Shown one piece after another: positions 1 to 7,466 of a DNA stretch of 64,000 nt (the first letter of the stretch is position 1; each line of letters begins with the position of its first letter). Under the pieces are notes generated by a model. The model worked only from the letters and a program-made list of their open reading frames with translations. It ran no database searches and was not told where the DNA came from. The translations under genes were made by a program, and so were the position numbers. This stretch comes from Candidatus Izemoplasma sp. (GTDB taxonomy: Bacteria; Bacillota_I; Bacilli_A; Izemoplasmatales; Izemoplasmataceae). The stretch spans positions 1 through 64,000 of the forward strand of contig JAGYII010000002.1 of assembly GCA_018402725.1 (NCBI GenBank). The letters are read 5' to 3'.

Positions 1-1
1 T

Positions 2-706
2 TTGAAATTGGAAAATAAAGCACCATTAATACTAAAAAGACATGAAGCATATATCGGAGTTCTCATCGATGATTTAGTAACAAAAGGGACTCTTGATCCC
101 TATCGCCTTCTTACTTCACGGGCTGAACACCGATTATTACTAAGACACGATAATGCAGATCGTCGATTAATGGGATTTGGTCAACAAATAGGTCTATTGG
201 ATTCAGATAAATTTAATCAATATCTTGAAAAACAGAAACAAGTTGATGAATTGTTAACTGCATTGAAGATAACAAAGATTACTCCCAAACCTGAAGTCAT
301 TGAATACTTGAGTACAGTTAACTCAAATCCGATAACAGATAAAGTGGATTTATTGACGTTGCTAAGACGCCCAGAAATAAAAATTGATTTACTCAATCAT
401 TTTATTAATCTTTCAAACTGGGATGAAGAGGTGCTTCAGCAAGTTGAGATTGATGTAAAGTATGATGGCTATATTGAAAAAGCAAATAAACTTGTTGAAA
501 AATTAAGTAAGCAAGATAATATAAAAATTCCCTCTCACTTTGATTATGCAAAGATTCAAAACATTGCAAGTGAAGCTAAAGATAAGTTACAAAAAGTAAG
601 ACCTCTTACCTTGGGTCAAGCGTCTAGAATTAGCGGAGTGAATCCAAATGATATTGCTATATTAAGTTTTTACATTAAAGCAAACCAAACTAGAAACCAG
701 GCTTAA
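2..706 (+). CDS. mnmG: tRNA uridine-5-carboxymethylaminomethyl modification enzyme MnmG (GidA), C-terminal part
   Basis: Partial gene entering from the left edge; about 234 C-terminal residues are visible of a protein that is usually about 620-630. MnmG with MnmE makes the cmnm5 modification at the wobble uridine of some tRNAs, using FAD and 5,10-methylene-THF. The fragment starts in the conserved stretch EAYIGVLIDDLVTKGT, followed by SRAEHRLLLRHDNAD, both typical of MnmG, and ends with the family's helical tRNA/MnmE-binding domain (PLTLGQASRISGVNPNDI). It is followed by rsmG as in most Bacillota. The stop codon sits in the loop of a terminator hairpin. Identity is secure; the true start is outside the window. 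Confidence 0.95.
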   Translation: MKLENKAPLILKRHEAYIGVLIDDLVTKGTLDPYRLLTSRAEHRLLLRHDNADRRLMGFGQQIGLLDSDKFNQYLEKQKQVDELLTALKITKITPKPEVIEYLSTVNSNPITDKVDLLTLLRRPEIKIDLLNHFINLSNWDEEVLQQVEIDVKYDGYIEKANKLVEKLSKQDNIKIPSHFDYAKIQNIASEAKDKLQKVRPLTLGQASRISGVNPNDIAILSFYIKANQTRNQA

Positions 707-717
707 GTCTGGTTTTT
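694..717 (+). terminator. Rho-independent terminator after mnmG
   Basis: Arms AAACCAG (694-700) and CTGGTTT (709-715), extended by a short inner stem around loop TTAA, are followed by a T-run. The mnmG stop codon lies inside the loop, so the gene ends within its own terminator. Confidence 0.8.
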
Positions 718-735
718 TATTTTATTTAAGAGTGA

Positions 736-741
736 TACAAT
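736..741 (+). promoter_or_regulatory. Possible -10 box (TACAAT) just upstream of rsmG
   Basis: TACAAT lies only 6 bases before the rsmG ATG (748). A -10 here would put the transcription start at or next to the start codon, giving a leaderless or near-leaderless mRNA. No good -35 is visible because the T-run of the mnmG terminator occupies that position, so the call is tentative. Confidence 0.35.
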
Positions 742-747
742 AAAGGA

Positions 748-1440
748 ATGAAAATTGAAGAACTTTTTTTACAGCAAAGCCAAAAATTAAACGTCAGATT
801 AACGCACTATCAAGTCAGTCAATTTAAAATTTATTGTGACTATTTGATGGAAGTCAGTCAATTATATAATTTGACTGCAATCAAAGATGAAGAGGGCATC
901 TTCATCAAGCACTTTCTTGATTCTATATCGCTGTTAGAGTTTTTAGATATTAAAAATCAAAGAATTCTTGATATCGGTACCGGAGCTGGATTTCCTGGAG
1001 TGCCATTAAAGATTGCACAACCTGAGACTGAAATCATTTTGTTAGACTCTAATAATAAAAAAATTGAATTTTTACAAAAACTTATTGAAAAATTAGATTT
1101 AACAAACATTTTTACCGTTCATTCTAGAGTGGAAGAATATTTGGATTCAAAACTGTTTGATGTGGTGACATCAAGAGCAGTTGCTAAACTTAGCACATTG
1201 TTTGAATTATCATATCCATTGGCAAAAAAAGGTGGTCTGATAATTGCTTATAAAGGTAAAAATTTCGAGCAAGAACTAAGGGATTCAAAACTTATCTTTG
1301 AACGATATAACATTTCATATGAAATTCAAAAAGCTACTATAGATTCTATGGATCACCAACTTATATTTATGAAAAAAAACAGTGACAAAATATTAAAACA
1401 AAGACCTTACTCTCAAATTTTGAAGATGCCCCTTTGGTGA
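748..1440 (+). CDS. rsmG: 16S rRNA (guanine527-N7)-methyltransferase RsmG (GidB)
   Basis: Methylates N7 of G527 in 16S rRNA using SAM. The 230 residues match the usual family length. The Rossmann SAM-binding motif LDIGTGAGFPG is at residues 74-84 and the family's SRAVA motif at about 142-146. It sits directly after mnmG and upstream of parA/parB, the classic gidA-gidB-soj-spo0J neighbourhood near the origin in Bacillota. The ATG at 748 has GGA immediately next to it, too close for a normal Shine-Dalgarno, so initiation may be leaderless from the -10 at 736. Identity is secure. Confidence 0.95.
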   Translation: MKIEELFLQQSQKLNVRLTHYQVSQFKIYCDYLMEVSQLYNLTAIKDEEGIFIKHFLDSISLLEFLDIKNQRILDIGTGAGFPGVPLKIAQPETEIILLDSNNKKIEFLQKLIEKLDLTNIFTVHSRVEEYLDSKLFDVVTSRAVAKLSTLFELSYPLAKKGGLIIAYKGKNFEQELRDSKLIFERYNISYEIQKATIDSMDHQLIFMKKNSDKILKQRPYSQILKMPLW

Positions 1441-1443
1441 TAC

Positions 1444-2625
1444 ATGAATAACAATATTTCTCTTAAAAGAATCCAAAACGAAATTGATATATTAGAGCGA
1501 AAATCTTATCGTGTCAGCACTTTATTTGGGACGATTATTTTGTTTATATATGGCTTATTGATCTCGTTAGTATTAATATTTTCGGGGATTAATATTTTCG
1601 AAGCGGGTGTCTACTTTGCTTTATTTGCTTTGGTTTCTAGTATAAGTGGATATCTGTGGTATCAGGACATTCAACTCATAATTCTCAAAAGATTTAGCTA
1701 TCTCTCTATAATCTTTGTTTATGTTTTTATCACTTATCTATTGTTTAATTCCAGTTTACCAGGTATTTACGCCAATATATTCTTGGCATTTACGATTGGA
1801 TATTTATATTTAGATGAGAAAGCGACATGGATTAATCACATTTTGATGGCGATTTCAAGCTCATTATTAATTTGGATATTTCCTGAGGTTTTTGGGTTAG
1901 AAAATCTCCCATTACTCAATATTATCGTTGTCAATATAGTCTTACTAATTATTTTAGTATTTCTATTTATTTCCTCACTTTTTAATCTTAGAAAGAAGCG
2001 TTATAACTATTATCGATTAGCTAAATTAAGAGAGAATGAATTTAAAATAATACATGTTTTGATAGATCTTGAAAACGAATATTTCACTCAGCGTGGAAAC
2101 TCAGAAGATATATATCCACTTCTAAAAGAACTCTTCAAACAGTTTTCAACCAAGGTTGGAATTGAAAACGTATTTGAAAGTCGCATCGATTTAGTACACG
2201 ATGCACACAAACTTGATTTAAAAGAGTTTAAAGAAAAACATCCCAACTTGAAAGAAGAGATGAAGAACTATCTTGAATCTTTAAGTTTGCAAGATTTAGG
2301 AAAATTAAGATTTATTGCGATCAAAATTTCACAGATAAAAAAAGTCGAAATTAATTATTCAATGAATCAAGAAGTATTTAATTCTTTAAGACATTTCGAA
2401 GATGATCAACTTGTAAAGCTAGTTATATTTAGTGCATTTTTTGTCTACTTCAGACTGGATAAAAGAGAATTGAAGGGCCTCTCAACCGAAGAATTTATTT
2501 CTTTACTAAATCAAAGTGGACTCGTCAACGAAATTGAGCCTAAAATCCTCAATATTTTTTACCAGTATAAAGATGTTATTGAAGATATTCTCTCTGACGC
2601 CACAAACGGAGTTATGAGAAGATGA
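1444..2625 (+). CDS. Multi-pass membrane protein of unknown function, first of a tandem pair
   Basis: I do not recognise this protein. The first 180 residues hold about six hydrophobic segments (roughly 26-46, 50-70, 84-103, 107-122, 133-147, 156-179). A basic stretch (RKKRYNYYRLAK) follows, then about 200 soluble, charged residues that probably face the cytoplasm. Near the C-terminus LSTEEFISLLNQSG...IEPKILNIFYQYKDVI resembles the last helices of HD/HD-GYP domains, but no catalytic HD pair is present; that resemblance is inference. It starts 3 bases after rsmG and overlaps the next, similarly built gene by ATGA, so the two are translationally coupled. Its place between rsmG and parA hints at a link with chromosome segregation or the envelope, without proof. 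Confidence 0.8.
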   Translation: MNNNISLKRIQNEIDILERKSYRVSTLFGTIILFIYGLLISLVLIFSGINIFEAGVYFALFALVSSISGYLWYQDIQLIILKRFSYLSIIFVYVFITYLLFNSSLPGIYANIFLAFTIGYLYLDEKATWINHILMAISSSLLIWIFPEVFGLENLPLLNIIVVNIVLLIILVFLFISSLFNLRKKRYNYYRLAKLRENEFKIIHVLIDLENEYFTQRGNSEDIYPLLKELFKQFSTKVGIENVFESRIDLVHDAHKLDLKEFKEKHPNLKEEMKNYLESLSLQDLGKLRFIAIKISQIKKVEINYSMNQEVFNSLRHFEDDQLVKLVIFSAFFVYFRLDKRELKGLSTEEFISLLNQSGLVNEIEPKILNIFYQYKDVIEDILSDATNGVMRR

Positions 2626-3806
2626 AAGATTTAATATTTAGAATTAGAAGTAGTCAATACTTATCAAATAATGAATTAGTTGCAATAAAGGTATTGTTTA
2701 TAAATATTTTGTTATTAATTGTGGGTGTAATAACGGTCCCAATCAATATATTGTTTAGTGGTTTAACGATTGTTCAAATAGCATTCCCATTAACTTTTGT
2801 ATTGGCTTTTGGAGCATCTATCATACTTAACTTGATCTCAAAACCTCGTTTAGCCATGACAGCAAGTATTTACGCGTTTATCATTGTAGCTGCTTCGTTC
2901 TTTCCGACCGCAAGCCCCATATACATCTATTTAATGTTATTTGCTCTTTTAGGTGTGTTAATTTTCTATCAAGATTTTTACACATTTGCAATTTATGGGA
3001 CAGTCATAACAATTTTTGGGATTATATTCTTGTTTTTTAATATTGATACTTTCACCGCAGAGATATTTCAACAAAGCGCCACCACTCAAATTGTTATCTA
3101 TCAAGGAACGCTTATCATTTTCTATGTGTTTTTCTTATTAAATTTCATCAATTTAGAGATAACTAATGAACGCTACATTAAGAACTTTCTAGAGTCAAAA
3201 ACGTATACAAAAAACTATATTGAATTGATTATTAAATTAAAAGAAGCAATGAATGACAGAGACCGGGTAAAACCCATATATGATCAGAGCATTTTTCAAC
3301 AAGGCTTATTAGAAACAAGTACTTTTTTGGGTGAAATTTTTGGTTTTAAAGCCAAAGAAATACAAGAATTAGTAGAATTTTACTTGTATTTACATGAAGT
3401 TGATGCAGATCTCATTATCAGTAATAAGAACATTAATTCAAAAACAAAAAGTTTTGCAAAACAGCTTAAAAGATATCTTATCAATCAAAACAATGAATTT
3501 ATGGGACTCGTCTATGAACTTATTTCAGAGACCAAACAGGGTTTAAATAATAAGATTCAAAATTTAGATACAAGAATTCATAATAGCTATCATTCAAGCA
3601 CTGATCGTTTTATTGCAACGGCTGCCATTTATTACTATTTGAGAACTGAGATTACACAGTTAGATAAATGGGAGAGAACGGATGAAAATTTGACTCATCA
3701 ATCAGTCAAAGATATTTTAATGGACAGTTTGGTACTTAACTATTTGAGTCCAGGTGAAATTAATTTGATTTTAGATAACGATGAATTATTTAAGCGGATG
3801 TTATAG
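2622..3806 (+). CDS. Multi-pass membrane protein of unknown function, second of a tandem pair
   Basis: I do not recognise this protein. It has the same architecture as its upstream neighbour (394 versus 393 residues): about six transmembrane segments within residues 22-178 (for example IKVLFINILLLIVGVITV), then a 210-residue soluble tail. The tail ends RTDENLTHQSVKDILMDSL...LSPGEINLILDNDELFKRM, a pattern like the distal helices of HD-type phosphohydrolases but without an HD signature. The two may be diverged paralogues. The start overlaps the upstream stop by four bases (ATGA). A promoter-like extended -10 for parA follows, so the pair probably ends the mnmG-side transcription unit. Confidence 0.8.
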   Translation: MKDLIFRIRSSQYLSNNELVAIKVLFINILLLIVGVITVPINILFSGLTIVQIAFPLTFVLAFGASIILNLISKPRLAMTASIYAFIIVAASFFPTASPIYIYLMLFALLGVLIFYQDFYTFAIYGTVITIFGIIFLFFNIDTFTAEIFQQSATTQIVIYQGTLIIFYVFFLLNFINLEITNERYIKNFLESKTYTKNYIELIIKLKEAMNDRDRVKPIYDQSIFQQGLLETSTFLGEIFGFKAKEIQELVEFYLYLHEVDADLIISNKNINSKTKSFAKQLKRYLINQNNEFMGLVYELISETKQGLNNKIQNLDTRIHNSYHSSTDRFIATAAIYYYLRTEITQLDKWERTDENLTHQSVKDILMDSLVLNYLSPGEINLILDNDELFKRML

Positions 3807-3832
3807 TTAAAGCCTTTTTTAATTTTGTTTTA

Positions 3833-3841
3833 TGCTAAAAT
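3833..3841 (+). promoter_or_regulatory. Extended -10 promoter for parA
   Basis: TGCTAAAAT gives an extended -10 (TG at 3833, TAAAAT at 3836-3841) 25 bases before the parA start. The -35 position is T-rich and poor, which is normal for an extended -10 promoter. Confidence 0.5.
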
Positions 3842-3866
3842 AGTTTCACTTTACGGGGAGAAACAA

Positions 3867-4646
3867 ATGGGTAAAATTATTGCAATCAGTAATCAAAAAG
3901 GTGGGGTTGGAAAAACTACGACAAGTGTAAATTTGGCGTGCTCTTTGGCATCGTTAGGAAAAAAAGTTTGCCTTATTGACATTGACTACCAAGCCAATGC
4001 GACTACTAATTTGGGGATTAATCGTTCCAATTTGAAGGCTTCGAGTGCAGATATTTTTATGAACAAGAAAAAAGCTAAAGAGATTATTATTCATGTCGAT
4101 CGAGTCAATATTGATTTGATTCCAGCTAAATTTGATCTTTCAAATGTTGAAGAAAAGTTACTTCAAGATGACGATAAGAATTATGTATTATCAAATGCGT
4201 TGGAAGAAATTAGATATCAATACGATTACTTTATAATTGATTGTCCTCCATCATTAGGCTTAATGACAACCAATGCGTTGATGGCAGCAGACTCCGTCTT
4301 GATTCCTGTTCAGTGTGAGTTTTTAGCAATGGATGGTCTCACTCAACTTTTAAACACTATCCGCTACATACAGAAAAAACAAAAGATTAATAATCGAGAT
4401 TTAGTTATTGAAGGTGTTCTTCTTACAATGTTAGATACAAGAAGTAACATTGGATATGAAATAATCAGTGAAGTAAAAACATATTTTAGAGAGAAAGTAT
4501 TTAAAACAATTATCCCAAGAAACGTAAAAGTTGCTGTCTCATCAAGTTATGGACTTCCAGTTACAGAATATTCTCCAAAATCAAAAGGATCACAAAGTTA
4601 TCGAAACCTAGCTAAAGAGGTGGTGGAAAATAATGAAGAATACTAA
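3867..4646 (+). CDS. parA: Chromosome-partitioning ATPase ParA (Soj)
   Basis: A MinD/ParA-type ATPase of 259 residues that works with ParB in origin segregation and, in Bacillus, in DnaA control. The deviant Walker A (KGGVGKTTTS) spans residues 11-20, with DIDYQAN at about 40 and Walker B IIDCPPSLG near 123. I start it at 3867, where GGGGAG is spaced 7 bases upstream and the protein begins MGKIIAISNQKGG; the in-frame ATG at 3825 overlaps the promoter and would add 14 unusual residues. It overlaps parB by 14 bases, so the two are co-translated. Confidence 0.95.
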   Translation: MGKIIAISNQKGGVGKTTTSVNLACSLASLGKKVCLIDIDYQANATTNLGINRSNLKASSADIFMNKKKAKEIIIHVDRVNIDLIPAKFDLSNVEEKLLQDDDKNYVLSNALEEIRYQYDYFIIDCPPSLGLMTTNALMAADSVLIPVQCEFLAMDGLTQLLNTIRYIQKKQKINNRDLVIEGVLLTMLDTRSNIGYEIISEVKTYFREKVFKTIIPRNVKVAVSSSYGLPVTEYSPKSKGSQSYRNLAKEVVENNEEY

Positions 4647-5445
4647 ATTAGGTCGTGGATTATCTGACTTGTTAGATGAAAATGATTTAACTTTAAGTGA
4701 CAAAGAAGAAGTTACTGAAGTTGATATAAAATTAATTAAAACCAATCCAAGCCAGCCTAGGAAATATTTTGATGAAAAGTCACTCAATGAGCTAAAAAAT
4801 TCTATTGTTAATTATGGTTTAATGCAGCCCATTATTTTAAAACCAGTTGCAAATGGCTATCACATTATTGCTGGGGAAAGAAGATTTAGAGCATCAAAAC
4901 TAGCAAATCTTAGACTAATTCCTGCCATTATTAGAGATTACAATTCTAGATTACACACTGAACTTGCCTTGATTGAAAACATTCAAAGAGAAAAGTTAAG
5001 TGCTATTGAAGAAGCAGCAGCGTTTCAAAAACTTATTGAAAACTATGGTTATACCCACGCTGAATTATCTGAAAAGATAGGAAAGAGCCGTTCTTATATC
5101 ACTAACATGGTAGGTTTATTAAACCTTCCTTTCGATGTAGCAGAGCTAGTTTTGAATCGATCAATTAGTATGGGACATGCAAGGTCCTTAAGTAAATTAA
5201 AAGATGAAGCAAAGATAAGAAAATTAGCTAATAAAATCACAAAAGACAAAATTTCAGTTCGGGAATTAGAGTCGCTTATTTCTAAACCAGTTAACAACTT
5301 TTCAAAGGAGACTGAGAAAAAAATAAGAACCAAGCTGAAAATAAAACCATTGAGGATTTCTGTAAAGCCCAAACGTATTGTTATTGAGTTTAAGAATCAA
5401 AGTGATTTAGAGGCTGCACTGAATTCATTAAACAAGGCGGCTTAA
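4633..5445 (+). CDS. parB: Chromosome-partitioning protein ParB (Spo0J family)
   Basis: A CTP-dependent DNA clamp that loads at parS sites, activates ParA and recruits SMC. The N-terminal LGRGLSDLL motif interacts with ParA. The CTP-binding domain shows GERRFRA (about residues 81-87) and ENIQREKLS; the helix-turn-helix follows (HAELSEKIGKSRSYITNMVGLL), then a C-terminal dimerisation region. The 270 residues are normal for the family. Only one ParB/Noc-type protein is visible here, whereas Bacillus has both Noc and Spo0J; the parA partner and ENIQRE motif fit Spo0J best. Confidence 0.94.
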   Translation: MKNTKLGRGLSDLLDENDLTLSDKEEVTEVDIKLIKTNPSQPRKYFDEKSLNELKNSIVNYGLMQPIILKPVANGYHIIAGERRFRASKLANLRLIPAIIRDYNSRLHTELALIENIQREKLSAIEEAAAFQKLIENYGYTHAELSEKIGKSRSYITNMVGLLNLPFDVAELVLNRSISMGHARSLSKLKDEAKIRKLANKITKDKISVRELESLISKPVNNFSKETEKKIRTKLKIKPLRISVKPKRIVIEFKNQSDLEAALNSLNKAA

Positions 5446-5640
5446 ATGATTAGAGATTTGCAATTAGGTCAAATTATTGAAATGAAAAAAATTCACCCAT
5501 GTGGGTCTTTTAAGTGGGAAATAACACGGCTAGGTGCAGATATTAAAATTCAGTGCTTGAGTTGTAAAAGAATTGTGATGTTAGACCGTCAAAAATTCTT
5601 AAAAAGTGTTAAGAAATTCGATGTAAAGGAAGGTAATTAA
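5446..5640 (+). CDS. DUF951 family protein (YyzM-like)
   Basis: A small protein of 64 residues. The pattern KKIHPCGSFKWEITRLGADIKIQCLSCKR identifies the DUF951 family, found next to parB/ychF in many Bacillota (yyzM in B. subtilis). The conserved C, C-x-x-C cysteines suggest a small metal-binding or nucleic-acid-binding fold, but the biochemical role is unknown. It starts at the base after the parB stop codon, so it is in the same operon. Confidence 0.85.
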   Translation: MIRDLQLGQIIEMKKIHPCGSFKWEITRLGADIKIQCLSCKRIVMLDRQKFLKSVKKFDVKEGN

Positions 5641-5643
5641 TCT

Positions 5644-5928
5644 TTGAAAGAGATCATTCAAAAAATCATTGACTTTAGAGATAAAAGAGACTGGAAAAAA
5701 CACGATAGTCCAGAAAATCTTGCTAAATCTATCATCATCGAAGCAGCAGAATTACTTGAGAACTTTCAATGGAATGAGGACTCGTTTGATGAGGTTAATG
5801 TCAAAGAAGAACTCGCAGATGTTTTAATCTATTCCTTGGCTTTGGTTCACGATATGGGTTATGAATTAGAGGAAATTATTGAGGACAAGTTAAATAAGAA
5901 TGCTATCAAGTATCCAATTACAAAATAA
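5644..5928 (+). CDS. MazG-like nucleotide pyrophosphohydrolase
   Basis: An all-alpha NTP pyrophosphatase of the MazG/RS21-C6 (dCTPase-like) type, 94 residues, single domain. The metal-binding pattern is visible as EAAELLENFQW followed by EELADVLIYSL, that is E-x-x-E and E-x-x-D motifs. Members hydrolyse non-canonical or excess nucleoside triphosphates to monophosphates plus pyrophosphate; the substrate of this one cannot be told. The start is TTG at 5644, three bases after the DUF951 stop, with a GGAAGG Shine-Dalgarno further upstream than ideal. It ends the parAB operon before the tRNA cluster. Confidence 0.88.
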   Translation: MKEIIQKIIDFRDKRDWKKHDSPENLAKSIIIEAAELLENFQWNEDSFDEVNVKEELADVLIYSLALVHDMGYELEEIIEDKLNKNAIKYPITK

Positions 5929-5930
5929 CC

Positions 5931-5959
5931 TTGCAAACTGGCTTTTCATATAATATAAT
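5931..5959 (+). promoter_or_regulatory. Sigma-70-type promoter of the tRNA cluster
   Basis: TTGCAA (5931-5936), a 17-base spacer and a perfect TATAAT (5954-5959), 16 bases before tRNA-Tyr. Confidence 0.85.
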
Positions 5960-5975
5960 TCTTCATGCACGTTTT

Positions 5976-6059
5976 GGAGGGGTAGCGAAGTGGTTAAACG
6001 CGGTAGACTGTAAATCTACTCCTTAGGGTTCGGCGGTTCGAATCCGTCCCCCTCCACCA
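5976..6059 (+). tRNA. tRNA-Tyr (GTA)
   Basis: Acceptor GGAGGGG pairs with CCCCTCC, discriminator A, encoded CCA. Anticodon GTA sits in loop CTGTAAA. The long variable arm typical of bacterial tRNA-Tyr is present (84 bases). Confidence 0.97.
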
Positions 6060-6062
6060 TTT

Positions 6063-6137
6063 TGGGCTATCGCCAAGTGGTTAAGGCATCGGACTTTGAC
6101 TCCGACACCGGAGGTTCGAATCCTCCTAGCCCAGCCA
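6063..6137 (+). tRNA. tRNA-Gln (TTG)
   Basis: Acceptor TGGGCTA pairs with TAGCCCA, discriminator G, encoded CCA. Anticodon TTG, T-loop TTCGAAT. Confidence 0.97.
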
Positions 6138-6172
6138 ACTCTATTTTTATTGTCTTAGCCCTACTCCCCTTA

Positions 6173-6201
6173 TTGACATCCCAATTAGTTAGTTGTAAAA
6201 T
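6173..6201 (+). promoter_or_regulatory. Second promoter inside the tRNA cluster
   Basis: TTGACA (6173-6178), 17-base spacer, TAAAAT (6196-6201), 26 bases before tRNA-Ile. The 90-base gap after tRNA-Gln is larger than other gaps in the cluster, so the remaining 12 tRNAs probably have their own transcript. Confidence 0.75.
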
Positions 6202-6227
6202 GGCTTTTGCATCTAAAAATGGTTAAG

Positions 6228-6304
<77 letters not shown>

Positions 6305-6321
6305 ATTAAATATCCTGATTT

Positions 6322-6397
6322 GGGGCCTTAGCTCAGCTGGGAGAGCGCCTGCTTTGCACGCAGGAGGTCGACGGTTCGATCCCGTTAGGCTCCACCA
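6322..6397 (+). tRNA. tRNA-Ala (TGC)
   Basis: Acceptor GGGGCCT pairs with AGGCTCC and includes the G3-T70 (G3-U70) wobble that identifies alanine tRNA. Anticodon TGC; encoded CCA. Confidence 0.97.
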
Positions 6398-6401
6398 AAT
6401 C

Positions 6402-6477
6402 GGAGGATTAGCTCAGTTGGGAGAGCACCTGCCTTACAAGCAGGGGGTCACTGGTTCGAGCCCGGTATCCTCCACCA
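6402..6477 (+). tRNA. tRNA-Val (TAC)
   Basis: Acceptor GGAGGAT pairs with ATCCTCC; anticodon TAC; encoded CCA. Four bases after tRNA-Ala. Confidence 0.97.
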
Positions 6478-6478
6478 C

Positions 6479-6554
<76 letters not shown>

Positions 6555-6559
6555 CCATC

Positions 6560-6635
6560 GTCCTGTTAGCTCAGTTGGTAGAGCAACTGACTTTTAATCA
6601 GTGGGTCAGAGGTTCAAGTCCTCTACAGGACACCA
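6560..6635 (+). tRNA. tRNA-Lys (TTT)
   Basis: Acceptor GTCCTGT pairs with ACAGGAC; anticodon TTT; encoded CCA. Confidence 0.97.
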
Positions 6636-6639
6636 CTTT

Positions 6640-6726
6640 GCCTGGGTGGCGGAATAGGTAGACGCGTTGGACTTAAAATCCAATGGTCGTGAGACCGTGC
6701 CGGTTCGATTCCGGCCTCAGGTACCA
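6640..6726 (+). tRNA. tRNA-Leu (TAA)
   Basis: Type II tRNA with long variable arm (87 bases). Acceptor GCCTGGG pairs with CTCAGGT, with a wobble first pair; anticodon TAA; encoded CCA. Confidence 0.96.
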
Positions 6727-6822
6727 TTTATTTAGAACCAAAGCTCTTGCAATTAGGCTTCATTATTGGGGAGTTCGTCGGTTCAATACTGCTTGGCTTT
6801 TACATGGTCAAAACATGCAAAC

Positions 6823-6899
6823 GGCGGTGTAGCTCAGCTGGCAAGAGCGTTCGGTTCATACCCGAAAGGTCGGGGGTTCAATCCCCTCCGCCGCTACCA
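6823..6899 (+). tRNA. tRNA-Met (CAT), elongator
   Basis: Acceptor GGCGGTG pairs with CGCCGCT; anticodon CAT in loop TTCATAC. The start GGCGGTGTAGCTCAGCTGG matches known Bacillota elongator methionine tRNAs and separates it from the two other CAT tRNAs here. A 96-base gap precedes it. Confidence 0.92.
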
Positions 6900-6904
6900 A
6901 GTAT

Positions 6905-6981
6905 GGACCCGTAGCTCAGTTGGTCAGAGCTGCCGGCTCATAACCGGTTGGTCGCAGGTTCGAATCCTGCCGGGTCCACCA
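6905..6981 (+). tRNA. tRNA-Ile2 (CAT; lysidine type)
   Basis: Acceptor GGACCCG pairs with CGGGTCC, anticodon CAT in loop CTCATAA. The GGACC start and GGCTCATAACC anticodon arm match the minor isoleucine tRNA of Bacillus and mycoplasmas, whose C34 is converted to lysidine by TilS to read AUA. Assigned by likeness; a Met label is possible by naive anticodon reading. Confidence 0.85.
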
Positions 6982-6995
6982 ATAGTTTAAAATCC

Positions 6996-7088
6996 GGAGG
7001 AATACCCAAGTCTGGCTGAAGGGATCGGTCTTGAAAACCGACAGGGCGGGAAACCGTCGCGGGGGTTCGAATCCCTCTTCCTCCGCCA
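6996..7088 (+). tRNA. tRNA-Ser (TGA)
   Basis: Type II tRNA of 93 bases with a long variable arm. Acceptor GGAGGAA pairs with TTCCTCC, discriminator G, encoded CCA; anticodon TGA. Confidence 0.97.
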
Positions 7089-7107
7089 CAATTTAATCAA
7101 TGTATAT

Positions 7108-7184
<77 letters not shown>

Positions 7185-7187
7185 TGT

Positions 7188-7263
7188 GGTCCTGTGGTGT
7201 AGTGGTTAACATGCCTGCCTGTCACGCAGGAGATCGCGGGTTCGAGTCCCGTCAGGACCGCCA
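7188..7263 (+). tRNA. tRNA-Asp (GTC)
   Basis: Acceptor GGTCCTG pairs with CAGGACC, discriminator G; anticodon GTC; encoded CCA. Confidence 0.97.
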
Positions 7264-7282
7264 TTTAATTAAATTAAATCAA

Positions 7283-7358
7283 GGCCTAGTAGCTCAGTTG
7301 GTAGAGCAACGGATTGAAGATCCGTGTGTCGGTGGTTCGAATCCGCCCTGGGCCACCA
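7283..7358 (+). tRNA. tRNA-Phe (GAA)
   Basis: Acceptor GGCCTAG pairs with CTGGGCC; anticodon GAA; encoded CCA. Last tRNA before the terminator. Confidence 0.97.
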
Positions 7359-7366
7359 CCCCAATT

Positions 7367-7398
7367 AATAAAGACGTTTACGTTCTTTATTTTTTTTA
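7367..7398 (+). terminator. Rho-independent terminator of the tRNA cluster
   Basis: Perfect 8-base arms AATAAAGA (7367-7374) and TCTTTATT (7384-7391) around a short loop, followed by a long T-run. Confidence 0.85.
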
Positions 7399-7466
7399 TT
7401 TAATACTAAAAAAGAAAAATTAGAGTTTCCCTTAATCATCTTAGTAAGAAAGCAAAGAGGTGAATA

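Noticed and set aside
6727-6822. tRNA-like fragment (GTTCGTCGGTTCAATACTG) in the gap between tRNA-Leu and tRNA-Met
   Set aside because: Only a T-loop-like string is present; no acceptor, D-arm or anticodon arm can be paired, so it is not called a tRNA or tRNA remnant.
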